The notes below the pieces were generated by a model. It saw only the letters and a list, made by a program, of their open reading frames with translations. It was not told where the DNA came from and did no database searches. A stretch of 64,000 nucleotides of DNA from Treponema sp. (lineage in GTDB: Bacteria > Spirochaetota > Spirochaetia > Treponematales > Treponemataceae), in NCBI GenBank assembly GCA_017449265.1, contig JAFSJW010000089.1, positions 1-64,000 on the forward strand, in the 5' to 3' direction. A program made the translations under genes and the position numbers. This document shows, piece by piece, positions 15,805-23,595 of the stretch. Every line of letters begins with the position of its first letter. The stretch's first letter is position 1.

Positions 15805-16890
15805 TTACTTATACTTGAAATCTGGATACCTGTTGTTGTGGCTTATGAAGAAATCCCACATCTCCTTGTAGAAGGAATCCTTGGGGAATTCTTTCCTGAT
15901 TTCAGTAAGAGCCTGTGCATACACATCGATATTGAAAAACTCGGTGAGGGGGCGGTTAAGTCCCAGCGTCTCATACACTGCAAGGCTTCCGTTGAAATTC
16001 GGGTCAGGATTGTGGGAGCGCCCCTGAGTTTTTTCCGTGTCGTACAGATAATCGTATATCCAGTTTTCATCTACGCCTGAAGTCCCGGACATTTCCTTTA
16101 CAAGCTGCAGCTTGTTCCCTGTCTTGTAATCCTTAAAGGCGCGGATATGAGCCTTCAAAAGCCTTAGGTAAGCCTCCCTGTCACTTTTAAATTTGTCGCA
16201 GTTCGCGGTCTGGCGGCAGCAAACATAGTCTTTTTCAAGCGCAACAAGAGGAAAGAGATAGGTAAGCCCCATGTTCTTGCCTGTCTCGACAAAATCCGGG
16301 CCGATGATTACGATGTCTGCGTTCCCCTTCTGCACTGCGGCAAGTTCTTCCGGCTGTCCCTGAATGATTTTGTACTTTACGTCTATTTCAGGCTCAAGAT
16401 TATAGGTCTTTTTGAGGGCGGCCTTTGAAATAATCTCGCCGATTGAAAATGGCTGAACTGTTATCGTCAGTCCCTTCCAGTTGGCAGGATTTTTTATGTC
16501 GGGATTTTGCTCGGCGACTTTTGGATTTGCAAGCAGAGCCATTCCGCCGTTCATCGCACCGCCATAAATAATGATGTTTCCGCCCGTTCCGCCATATTTG
16601 AGTGGAAAAGCCAGATCATTGTAGGCACCATCAACTTTTCCTATGCTCTCTGACTCAAAAATCTGCTCGCGCTCCAGCGGAACCACGTTGACCTGTAAGT
16701 CATATTCCGAAAAATACCTCTTTCCAAGCTCAAAGAGTGGATTCAAGGCGTGCCCCGAAGCCCCCTTCGCAAAAGTGAGGGAATAAAGCGGGCCTGTAGC
16801 CTTTTCGACCTTCTTTTCCCTGCAGGAAAATGTGAGGATTGAGGAAAGGACGGCAAGGACTAAAAAGTTCTTTTTGAAATTTTTTTTCAT
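15805..16890 (-). CDS. NitT/TauT-type ABC substrate-binding lipoprotein (SBP 2)
   Basis: 361 residues with a lipoprotein signal ending in LSSILTFSC (lipobox Cys23). The mature part parallels SBP 1: HALNPLFELGKRYF, VDGAYNDLAFPLKYGG, NWKGLTITV, and again the vicinal cysteines in EKDYVCCRQ, then KAHIRAFKDY. The two SBPs are clear paralogues but diverged, so they probably bind related, not identical, ligands. It is the last gene of the operon with the second NifDK-like pair, 24 bases after NifK 2 with AGGAGGTG before its start. No second permease or ATPase is present, so it likely docks to the transporter encoded next door. Confidence 0.9.
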   Translation of the reverse strand: MKKNFKKNFLVLAVLSSILTFSCREKKVEKATGPLYSLTFAKGASGHALNPLFELGKRYFSEYDLQVNVVPLEREQIFESESIGKVDGAYNDLAFPLKYGGTGGNIIIYGGAMNGGMALLANPKVAEQNPDIKNPANWKGLTITVQPFSIGEIISKAALKKTYNLEPEIDVKYKIIQGQPEELAAVQKGNADIVIIGPDFVETGKNMGLTYLFPLVALEKDYVCCRQTANCDKFKSDREAYLRLLKAHIRAFKDYKTGNKLQLVKEMSGTSGVDENWIYDYLYDTEKTQGRSHNPDPNFNGSLAVYETLGLNRPLTEFFNIDVYAQALTEIRKEFPKDSFYKEMWDFFISHNNRYPDFKYK

Positions 16891-16914
16891 AAAATCACCT
16901 CCTGAAAACTGATA

Positions 16915-18270
16915 TCAGGCGAGTTTTGTCTGATATGTTTGGTTTGTAATCGTCTTGCCTTCATAAAGAGTGTTGTAAATGTCTTCAAGAAGGCGAAGAC
17001 CTCCGTCATAACCCACATAGCTTTTTGAAATGATGAGCTGCTGGTTTATCGGAGCCGAAAAATACTGGAACAAATTTCCGCTGGCCTTCGTGTAGGATTT
17101 TTCCCAGTCGCTTCCCAGGACGAGGGCACGGTTTGTTTTTTGCAGCTCCGACTCAATTTTTTGGCGGATAATCTCCGAGTCATTCTCAAAGAAGAGATTG
17201 TCCCTGTAGTCAGGGAATTCCGCCGCAAAGATTTTGAGCAGGTTTCTTTCATCCTTCTGATTGGGATTGTCTGTCACAAAGACGGCGTTCGGAATGAATC
17301 CGACTTCATCTTCCAGATATTTTGTGACTCCGAATGAAGACAAGCTGTCGCCGGTGACAAAAAGCTCGAAGGGCAGGTTGTTTTGCAGGGACGAGAAGAA
17401 GTCGGCCGTGTCCACAAAGTATTCGTAGTAAATCTTTTCTTCCCGCTGAATGACTTCCTCAATGAAATTTTCACTGATTCCGGCAAATTTTCCGACCTCG
17501 CGCAAGAATCGGCTTGACTGGCTTCCTCCAATCGGGAGAATCGGATAGTGAAGGTATGGAGTGCCGTATTTCTTTTTGAGATGCTCCACAATTTCAAGTC
17601 CGACCCATGGAGAAACAAGCAGATTGAATTCAGCATTCGAAATATCCTTCCATTCAGAAACGCCCCTGCTCGTCACGCCGAAAAGAATGTTCACTTTCAG
17701 CCCGATTTTTTCAAGCAGGATTTTAAGCTGCTGAAAATCTCCATGCCAGAAAGGATTTTGAGAAGGAACGTCCGCAAAAACATTCACGAGGCCTTTTTGT
17801 ACGGCAGGCTTTACGTCTCCGACAAACTGGTCGATTATCGCATTTACCACGATTTCATGTCCCTTGTAGGCGTTTCCCTTAAATCCCGGAGTCTCCGCAC
17901 CCACGACAGGAAAGCCCTGCTCTGCGAATTCTTTCGCAATTTCAACTGTGTTGTCTCCGATGATTCCTGCCGTGCAGCCTGAAAGAGCCACGAACAGGTC
18001 TCCCTTCATAATCTTAAGAGCTCCTTCAATTTCGCTGCGCAAGTCTTTCTCACCGCCAAAAACTACATCAGTCTCATCGGTGTTTGTTGAAGGCACCTGA
18101 TTTCCGCCTGCATAGGACTCACCGTGATTTCCCAGTTTTGAAAAGCCTGAGACAATGGCAGAGCAGCCGGGGCCGGCGTGAATGATCGGAATCGCATGGG
18201 GAATTGCAAGGATTGTTGCCTGTGCTCCCAAAGCACAAGTGTATCGTGGCTGTGAAATTTCTGAGCTCAT
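16915..18270 (-). CDS. Nitrogenase component 1 beta-like subunit (NifK-like, pair 2)
   Basis: 451 residues, the same length as NifK 1 and clearly a paralogue. P-cluster cysteines are Cys12 (RYTCALGAQ), Cys36 (HAGPGC) and Cys99 (LSGCTAGIIGDN). Other shared landmarks are NAEFNLLVSPWVGLEIVEHLKKKYG, the LGSDWEKS strand and the closing GYDGGLRL. Its start codon follows the NifD 2 stop by a single base (TAA-T-ATG), and the AGGAGG site lies within the last codons of NifD 2, so equal amounts of both subunits are expected. It is followed by SBP 2, not by a NifX-like gene. Substrate unknown. Confidence 0.9.
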   Translation of the reverse strand: MSSEISQPRYTCALGAQATILAIPHAIPIIHAGPGCSAIVSGFSKLGNHGESYAGGNQVPSTNTDETDVVFGGEKDLRSEIEGALKIMKGDLFVALSGCTAGIIGDNTVEIAKEFAEQGFPVVGAETPGFKGNAYKGHEIVVNAIIDQFVGDVKPAVQKGLVNVFADVPSQNPFWHGDFQQLKILLEKIGLKVNILFGVTSRGVSEWKDISNAEFNLLVSPWVGLEIVEHLKKKYGTPYLHYPILPIGGSQSSRFLREVGKFAGISENFIEEVIQREEKIYYEYFVDTADFFSSLQNNLPFELFVTGDSLSSFGVTKYLEDEVGFIPNAVFVTDNPNQKDERNLLKIFAAEFPDYRDNLFFENDSEIIRQKIESELQKTNRALVLGSDWEKSYTKASGNLFQYFSAPINQQLIISKSYVGYDGGLRLLEDIYNTLYEGKTITNQTYQTKLA

Positions 18271-18271
18271 A

Positions 18272-19732
18272 TTAAAGTCCTCCTACGAAGTGGAAAGCGT
18301 CTGTTTTTTCATCAAGCCACCAGTCGGTGTAAGGAAATTCAGCATGGCTTGCAATGTTTTTGTAGAGTTTTTTGGTTTTGAGTATTTTCTGAATCCGCTG
18401 CCCAAGCTCGATGATTCCGTTGTAGCCCACGCACTTGTTTGAGTCGCCTTCCATGATTGAAGGGATTCCCAGTTTGTAGCCCAGAACGGTAATAGCCGGA
18501 TGCCGGACGATGAGAAAATCCGGGTCGAGTTTTGCCAGAAATTTTATGACCTGATAGGGCTGCTTGTTACAGATGGTGTAGTTAGGCACGTTTCCAATCG
18601 TCTCCGTCATGAACTTGACAGTGTTGATTTCTTTAGTGTCGTAATTCTGATCGTGGTGATAGGTCGTGATTCCGATGACTTCAAGCCCCAGATCGTGGCA
18701 AACGCTGGCCATATTGTGGGCATAGGAAGCCCCTGAGAAGATGTAGACTTTCTTTCCCTTGAAAAATTCCCGCAGTCGCTTCAATTCTTCTCCGATACGG
18801 TCATGCTCTTTTCTGATGGCCGCTTCTACGATACTCTGTTTTCCCGTAAAAGCTGCCACGGCACGAAGCCACCTGTCAGTCCATTGAATTCCATATGGAG
18901 CCGGTGCAATGACCTGGGGAACACCATAGAGTTTTTCAAGACGGTCGCCGACAAATGTCGCAAGGGTCTCACAGATTGTCGCGGTACAGGCCGCCTCAGC
19001 CATCTGTGAAATTTCATCCACCGAACGGGTCTCAACAAGATAATTCGGACGCAGGCCGATTGTCTTAAGGAGCGGGGTAAATGAATCAACGCCTGAAAAA
19101 TTAAAGATGTTCACCAAATCAGGCTGCTTTTTCTTGGGTGGTTTTACGGCAGTCTGCAGGATTCCGTTGAAAGCCGCATCAAAGCCTGTAGACCAGATTC
19201 GGGATTTGAATCCTTCACATTCAACCGCAAAGACCGGAATTTCCAATTCGTCCGTCATTTCCTCTGCAACGGCCTGCACATCATCTCCAACGATTCCCGA
19301 CGCACAAGAAGTGGTGATGTAAATGACTTTCGGATTATACCGCCTGTAGGCTTCTTCCACCGCATGACGGAGTTTGTTGGCACCACCATAAATCGTGTCT
19401 GATTCCTGAATGTTGGTGCAAAGCGAGTGATGGCTGAAAGAATCTTTTCCACGCAGGGTCGCCACATTTGCCATCCCCAAAAATCGCTCGGAAACATTTG
19501 CATAGCATCCGATTGGAGAATGACTGACCACAGCCGCATCATGGACAGAATAAACCTGCATGAAGGCACAGCCCTCCTGACAGTTTCCGCACTGGCTGAA
19601 TTTAAAGCGGCCGATTTTCAGCTTGTTTTCCCGCGAGGCTTTGTCCAGGCCCTTTGAGTCGCCGTTGTATGTAAGAATCGTGTGAAGGCGGCTTTCACGA
19701 ATTTCAACTTTTTTCTGTAACGCTAGTCCCAT
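18272..19732 (-). CDS. Nitrogenase component 1 alpha-like subunit (NifD-like, pair 2)
   Basis: 486 residues. P-cluster cysteines Cys55 (EGCAFMQ), Cys76 (HSPIGC) and Cys143 (TSCASGIVGDD); CEGFKSRIW loop at 172; Cys254 in ATICETLATF at the position of NifD Cys275. Near the NifD His442 site the sequence is CVGYNG, so the histidine is absent by my alignment. The cysteine-rich entry FSQCGNCQEGC (48, 51, 55) resembles that of pair 1. The gene lies 23 bases after the small 61-residue gene, with AGAGGT before its ATG. It shares about the same spacing of all motifs with pair 1, which points to duplication followed by specialisation. Confidence 0.9.
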   Translation of the reverse strand: MGLALQKKVEIRESRLHTILTYNGDSKGLDKASRENKLKIGRFKFSQCGNCQEGCAFMQVYSVHDAAVVSHSPIGCYANVSERFLGMANVATLRGKDSFSHHSLCTNIQESDTIYGGANKLRHAVEEAYRRYNPKVIYITTSCASGIVGDDVQAVAEEMTDELEIPVFAVECEGFKSRIWSTGFDAAFNGILQTAVKPPKKKQPDLVNIFNFSGVDSFTPLLKTIGLRPNYLVETRSVDEISQMAEAACTATICETLATFVGDRLEKLYGVPQVIAPAPYGIQWTDRWLRAVAAFTGKQSIVEAAIRKEHDRIGEELKRLREFFKGKKVYIFSGASYAHNMASVCHDLGLEVIGITTYHHDQNYDTKEINTVKFMTETIGNVPNYTICNKQPYQVIKFLAKLDPDFLIVRHPAITVLGYKLGIPSIMEGDSNKCVGYNGIIELGQRIQKILKTKKLYKNIASHAEFPYTDWWLDEKTDAFHFVGGL

Positions 19733-19755
19733 TTTAATACCTCTTGTACCTTTCG

Positions 19756-19941
19756 CTAAAATGTCATGGGAAGGCTACCCAAAAACATGCCGTTAAGGCC
19801 CGTCAGCTCCAAAGGAAGCGAACATGAAGAATAGCGAGCCATAGTTTCAATCGCACTGCACAGTTCTTTCTTCAAATCGTTCATGCACGAACGAACCTTT
19901 TGCACTTTTGCCGATTCTTTTTTTACAACTGAAAAAAACAT
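19756..19941 (-). CDS. Unrecognised 61-residue protein at the head of the NifDK pair 2 operon
   Basis: MFFSVVKKESAKVQKVRSCM begins a 61-residue protein with an excellent AGGAGG site 8 bases before its ATG and a LysR-type operator about 45 bases upstream. It has three cysteines (19, 28, 40), a basic amphipathic first half and a hydrophobic end (LTGLNGMFLGSLPMTF). I know no family with this sequence. Its position as first gene, directly before NifD 2, suggests a specific role: a small subunit, a cofactor chaperone or a regulatory peptide. A leader peptide is also possible, but 61 codons is long for that. Confidence 0.65.
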   Translation of the reverse strand: MFFSVVKKESAKVQKVRSCMNDLKKELCSAIETMARYSSCSLPLELTGLNGMFLGSLPMTF

Positions 19942-19986
19942 ACACAATTCCTCCTGTACTGTTTTTGATTTTGATGTACCCTAGAT

Positions 19987-20007
19987 AACCTAGCGATACG
20001 ATATGTA
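19987..20007. promoter_or_regulatory. LysR-type operator before the NifDK pair 2 operon
   Basis: AACCTA-N9-TATGTA keeps the T-N11-A spacing and one perfect half site compared with AACCTA-N9-TAGGTT at 28.0 kb. It lies about 46 bases upstream of the small 61-residue gene. On the minus strand it continues into ATATACATATCG, a word also present before the MATE gene. Confidence 0.5.
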
Positions 20008-20111
20008 TATATGATTTAAGGAATTGTGTGAAATATAATTTTTTTATAGAAGTGATAGCTTTTTAATATGTATAATTTTTTTTAATAGGAGCTAGCAGGA
20101 AAATTTATTGG

Positions 20112-20183
20112 TCAGGAGAATTCAAGCCGCATCTGGAGCCAGACCACGCCGCCGTGGGTGGAATCCGAGACGCCCTCGCTGTT
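20112..20183 (-). pseudogene. C-terminal scrap of a GNAT acetyltransferase
   Basis: The minus strand reads NSEGVSDSTHGGVVWLQMRLEFS then stop. This matches the last 20 residues of the intact GNAT gene at 20.9 kb (GLSSSEHGGVKWYQMRLEF) but is clearly diverged, so it is the end of a paralogue, not a recent copy. The rest of that gene is gone. Confidence 0.55.
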
Positions 20184-20709
20184 AAATAATGTAATCAGAA
20201 GGCGGCAATATTCGCTTTAGGAACTGCTTTGTCCGCTCTTCCTTGGGGTGATAAAAAATATCGTTTGGAGAGCCTTCCTCAACGACGTAGCCACCGTCCA
20301 TGAATACGACTTTATCAGCCACCTCTCCGGCAAAGCTCATTTCATGGGTCACGACAATCATCGTATGGCCTTCCTTTGCAACCTGCTTTATAAGGGCAAG
20401 GGTTTCGCCGACAAGCTCAGGGTCCAGGGCACTGGTAGGCTCGTCAAACAGAATCACCTAAGCGTCCTGAGCCACAGCCCGGGCAATTCCCACACGCTGC
20501 TGCTGGCCGCCTGAAAGCTGGCTGGGAAGTTTGTTCTCAAAGCCGTTAAGCTCAACTCTCTTCAGAAAAGTAAGCGCGATTTCGAAAGCTTTTTTCTTTG
20601 AAATTTTCTCACCGCGTTTCTTGTTCGTCTCATACACGGCAAAAGCGACATTCTCCTGGACCGTCATCCATGGGAAGAGCGAATAACTTTGAAACACAAC
20701 AGCCCACTC
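20182..20709 (-). pseudogene. Broken, chimeric ABC ATPase gene
   Basis: The first part ([61 protein letters not shown]) is almost identical in pattern to the NitT/TauT ATPase at 14.7 kb. The second part ([38 protein letters not shown]) is of the polar amino acid GlnQ type. The frame is continuous across the junction except for an in-frame TAG at 20458-20460, just before Walker B. The Walker A half is missing. The gene is therefore dead and looks like a recombination product between two transporter ATPases. Beyond it lies another gene fragment at 20770-20877. Confidence 0.75.
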
Positions 20710-20769
20710 AGGAGGAAAACTTTATTTTTTTATTTTTTGTTTTTTCAATATTTTGAATAAGTTATTTCG

Positions 20770-20877
20770 TTATTCTTCGATGATTGCACCAAATGGCCGC
20801 ACATGTGGCACATCACCATCAACAGTTGCGATATAAAACACACCTGCTCGTTTTACTTCTTCAAGTAATTTGCTCAT
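20770..20877 (-). pseudogene. N-terminal fragment of a PNPOx-fold flavoprotein
   Basis: A 35-codon frame, MSKLLEEVKRAGVFYIATVD continuing to VRPFGAIIEE, with an AGGAG site before its ATG. It matches the first third of the pyridoxamine 5'-phosphate oxidase-like protein at 5201-5599 (FLATLEDGQPRVRPFG). A stop follows directly and the flavin-binding remainder is gone; an AT-rich stretch leads into the broken ABC gene. It was probably truncated by the same rearrangement. Confidence 0.65.
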
Positions 20878-20893
20878 ATAACGCTCCTATATT

Positions 20894-21394
20894 TTAAAAT
20901 TCCAGTCTCATCTGATACCATTTTACGCCGCCATGTTCGGAAGAAGAAAGGCCTTCGTTTTTAAATCCGAATCGTTCGTAAAACGGAATCAATTTCTTTT
21001 TACAGGTCAGAACAAGTCCTTTTCTGTTTTGCCTCTTGGAATCTGAAATTGCCGTTTCCATCACCTGTGAGGCAAAACCTCGCTTTCTGTAATCAGGAGC
21101 AGTATCAACTCCAAAAATCATCTGCCAGTTGCCCGACTCATCGTGAAGATTCTCGTTCTCATACATCTCATCGGTCAGGTCTTTTTGATTCGTTGCAAGT
21201 CCATTCACGAATGAAACCAGATTATCGCCATCAAAACCGAGCCAGAAATGATTCGGAAAAGCCTTTACCCTGCGAAAAATCGATTCTTCGCTTGCAGCCT
21301 CGGCAAATGGGAAGCAAATGTTTTCAAGTTCAGAGATTTTTTTCACATCTTCAATCGTCGCATGACGGATTTTTAGTTCTGTTTTTTTGCTCAT
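20894..21394 (-). CDS. GNAT-family N-acetyltransferase
   Basis: 166 residues from MSKKTELKIRHATIEDVKK (a start a few codons earlier is possible). The acetyl-CoA binding motif is visible as IFGVDTAPDYRKRGFASQVMETAI, followed by KGLVLTCKKKLIPFYERFGF, the typical final GNAT strands. The substrate is unknown. The start lies within a few bases of the MATE stop codon, so the two are co-transcribed. Since the MATE promoter shares elements with the ABC/NifDK operon, this enzyme may belong to the same regulon. Confidence 0.85.
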   Translation of the reverse strand: MSKKTELKIRHATIEDVKKISELENICFPFAEAASEESIFRRVKAFPNHFWLGFDGDNLVSFVNGLATNQKDLTDEMYENENLHDESGNWQMIFGVDTAPDYRKRGFASQVMETAISDSKRQNRKGLVLTCKKKLIPFYERFGFKNEGLSSSEHGGVKWYQMRLEF

Positions 21395-21401
21395 TGTCTT
21401 T

Positions 21402-22802
21402 TTATACATTTTTTTTATAATCCTGCCCAATATTTTTTTCAGATATGCCCAATAGGAATTTACTATATCTTAGCCAGTAAACAGCCATTACCAGAGTTGT
21501 TACAATCCACACAATCGGATAGCCAATCGCTACAAAAGCAAATGATGAAGAAAAACTGGTCGCAACAAAAAGAAAAAGCTGCCTCAAAACGACAAATCCC
21601 CCGAAAGTTATTAGTGTCGGGGCAAGAGAATTTCCAAAACCGCGCAAAGTCTGCGAAAAAAGCATGGTTGTAGCACAAAAAATGTAAAATGGGGATGTAA
21701 ATCTTATGAAAAGTGAGGAATATCTGATTGATTCAGAATCATTTGCAAAAATCGATGACAAAAAAGGTGCAAAAGTAAACATCAAAACTGAAAGAAGAGC
21801 TATCATCAAAAAGTTCAGGTAAAATGAAATCTTTACGCCTTTTTTTATTCGTGCAAATTCCCCAGCCCCATAATTTTGGCTCACAAAGGTTGTGACGGCA
21901 AAAGAAATGCTCATCATCGGCATTATAATCAGATTGTCGAACCGGGCAAAAATTGCCCAACCCGCAATGCAGTTCTCACCGAAGAAATTTACGTATTTTT
22001 GCATGAATGTGTTTGAAAAAGCCGTAAGACAGGCCGAAACCGCCCCAGGAAGTCCAATTTTGAGTATTTCGAGAAGGATTTCACGGTCGATTTTCAAATC
22101 TTTCAGCCGCAGCTTGTAATCATCTTCCGCAGAAAAAAGAACCCGGAATACTGGCACAAGAGAAATTCCTTCCGAAATCACGGTAGCAAATGCCACACCC
22201 TGAATTCCCATTTTCAGGAAAAAGACAAAAACGGAATCAAGAATGATATTCACGACAGAACTGAAAACAAGGAAATACAGCGGGCGTTTTGAATCTCCAA
22301 GTGCACGCAGAATTCCCGCCCCCATGTTGTACAAAATCAAAAAAGAAATTCCAGAAAAATAAATCCGAAGATAAGAATTTGCAAGGTCAAATATCGCGGG
22401 AGGAACAGAAATCAAATGAAGCACAAGTGGCGAAACAAATATTCCGAGAAAAGTCAGAAAAATATCGATCAGTACAGAAAAAAGAAGAGCCGTGTGAATC
22501 GCTCTCTTCAAAGATATTTTATCTTTTGCACCAAAACTCTGTGAAATCACGACCTGTGCACCGGTTGCCAGTCCATTAAAAAATCCGATTGCAGTAAGAA
22601 CAAGCTGACTCGTGGAGCCGACAGCCGCCAGTGAATCCCGTCCCAAAAAACATCCGACGATAAAACAATCCGCCGTGTTGTAGAGCTGCTGAAAAATATT
22701 GCCCAAAAAGAGCGGGAACGCAAAAATAATTATATGAGACAGGATTCTTCCCCGTGTCATATCGATAACATGGGGAGTTTTACAAAGAGATTTCATATTC
22801 AT
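21402..22802 (-). CDS. MATE-family efflux transporter
   Basis: 466 residues with twelve predicted membrane helices in two homologous halves. The N-terminus (ILSHIIIFAFPLFLGNIFQQLYNTADCFIVGCFLG, GSTSQLVL) is typical for the NorM/DinF-like group of exporters that use Na+ or H+ gradients to expel drugs or metabolites. Its upstream region shares a 21-base identity and an ATATACATATCG word with the promoters of the nitrogenase-like operons, so it is probably coregulated. An inferred role is export of a product or by-product. The GNAT gene follows without a gap. Confidence 0.9.
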   Translation of the reverse strand: MNMKSLCKTPHVIDMTRGRILSHIIIFAFPLFLGNIFQQLYNTADCFIVGCFLGRDSLAAVGSTSQLVLTAIGFFNGLATGAQVVISQSFGAKDKISLKRAIHTALLFSVLIDIFLTFLGIFVSPLVLHLISVPPAIFDLANSYLRIYFSGISFLILYNMGAGILRALGDSKRPLYFLVFSSVVNIILDSVFVFFLKMGIQGVAFATVISEGISLVPVFRVLFSAEDDYKLRLKDLKIDREILLEILKIGLPGAVSACLTAFSNTFMQKYVNFFGENCIAGWAIFARFDNLIIMPMMSISFAVTTFVSQNYGAGEFARIKKGVKISFYLNFLMIALLSVLMFTFAPFLSSIFANDSESIRYSSLFIRFTSPFYIFCATTMLFSQTLRGFGNSLAPTLITFGGFVVLRQLFLFVATSFSSSFAFVAIGYPIVWIVTTLVMAVYWLRYSKFLLGISEKNIGQDYKKNV

Positions 22803-22836
22803 AATGCAAGGTATTTTCCATTCCCCAATTTTGCGA

Positions 22837-22877
22837 TATGTATATCCTCTTTTACAAATCTTGCCTAATACAAATTT
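22837..22877 (-). promoter_or_regulatory. MATE promoter region with elements shared with the NifDK operons
   Basis: The segment 22857-22877 is identical to 15677-15697. About 15 bases closer to the gene lies TATGTATAT (22837-22845), which on the minus strand reads ATATACATA as in front of the 61-residue gene. The second half of the LysR box is poor here (TCCCCA instead of AACCTA). Confidence 0.45.
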
Positions 22878-22915
22878 CCTATATCAGCTATAAAATTTTT
22901 CGATAACTAAAGAAA

Positions 22916-22944
22916 TTGACACACTTAACCTAAAAAACTAGGAT
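22916..22944 (+). promoter_or_regulatory. Sigma-70 promoter of the radical SAM gene
   Basis: TTGACA (22916-22921) and TAGGAT (22939-22944) with a 17-base spacer. Transcription would begin at about 22951, which is the A of the annotated ATG, so the message could be leaderless. A partial LysR-like AACCTA lies inside the spacer. Confidence 0.6.
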
Positions 22945-22950
22945 AACCGC

Positions 22951-23574
22951 ATGTCAAAAAGTGAAAAAAAGATGAAAATCGTCTACTCGGTCAAGAACGG
23001 GCTTTATCTGAACATTACCAACCGCTGCCCTTGTGCCTGCACTTTCTGCATCCGGCAGAAGAACAAAAAATTCTATGTTCAGGATTCTTTGTGGCTGGAG
23101 CACGAGCCTAGCTTTGATGAAGTAAAGGCGGCCCTGCTTTCTGAGGATTTATCAAAATACGGCGAATTTGTATTCTGCGGATTTGGAGAGCCAACCGAAG
23201 CACTGGATGTTCTTTTAGAGACTGCCCGATTCCTTAAAATCCAGACTCAAAAGCCAATACGAATCAACACGAACGGATTGGGAAACCTGATTCACAAAAA
23301 AGACATCACTCCACTTTTTGAAAGACTTATCGACTCAATCTCAATAAGTCTAAATTCAAGCGACCCCAAGATTTACATGGAGAGATGCCGTCCAAGTTTC
23401 GGGGAAAATGCGTATTCTTCAATGCTTGCTTTCGCCAGAAATGCCGTAAAATATGTTCCGAATGTGACTATGACCACGGTTTCAACGACAATCACGCACG
23501 AAGATGAAGAAAACTGCCGTGAACTGTGCAGAAAAATCGGTACAAACTACAGAATCCGCGAGCTGATTGAGTAA
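22951..23574 (+). CDS. Radical SAM protein, TatD-linked family
   Basis: 207 residues. The SAM-binding cluster motif is CPCACTFC (CX3CX2C) in ITNRCPCACTFCIRQKN. GEFVFCGFGEPTEALDVLLE is the glycine-rich GEPT-like motif, followed by IRINTNGLGNLI. This pattern is typical of the small radical SAM proteins that are usually found beside tatD; no tatD is here. The function of the family is unknown. It is the only plus-strand gene within the nitrogenase-like block and does not resemble NifB, so it is not an obvious cofactor-assembly gene. An internal ATG at 22972 is an alternative start. Confidence 0.85.
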   Translation: MSKSEKKMKIVYSVKNGLYLNITNRCPCACTFCIRQKNKKFYVQDSLWLEHEPSFDEVKAALLSEDLSKYGEFVFCGFGEPTEALDVLLETARFLKIQTQKPIRINTNGLGNLIHKKDITPLFERLIDSISISLNSSDPKIYMERCRPSFGENAYSSMLAFARNAVKYVPNVTMTTVSTTITHEDEENCRELCRKIGTNYRIRELIE

Positions 23575-23595
23575 AATCCCCTTTCCCGTACAATA

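Noticed and set aside
22951..23574. Radical SAM protein as a NifB-type cofactor maturase
   Set aside because: It lacks the NifB length, domain order and extra cysteines and instead shows the CGFGEPT and INTNGL pattern of the TatD-linked family.
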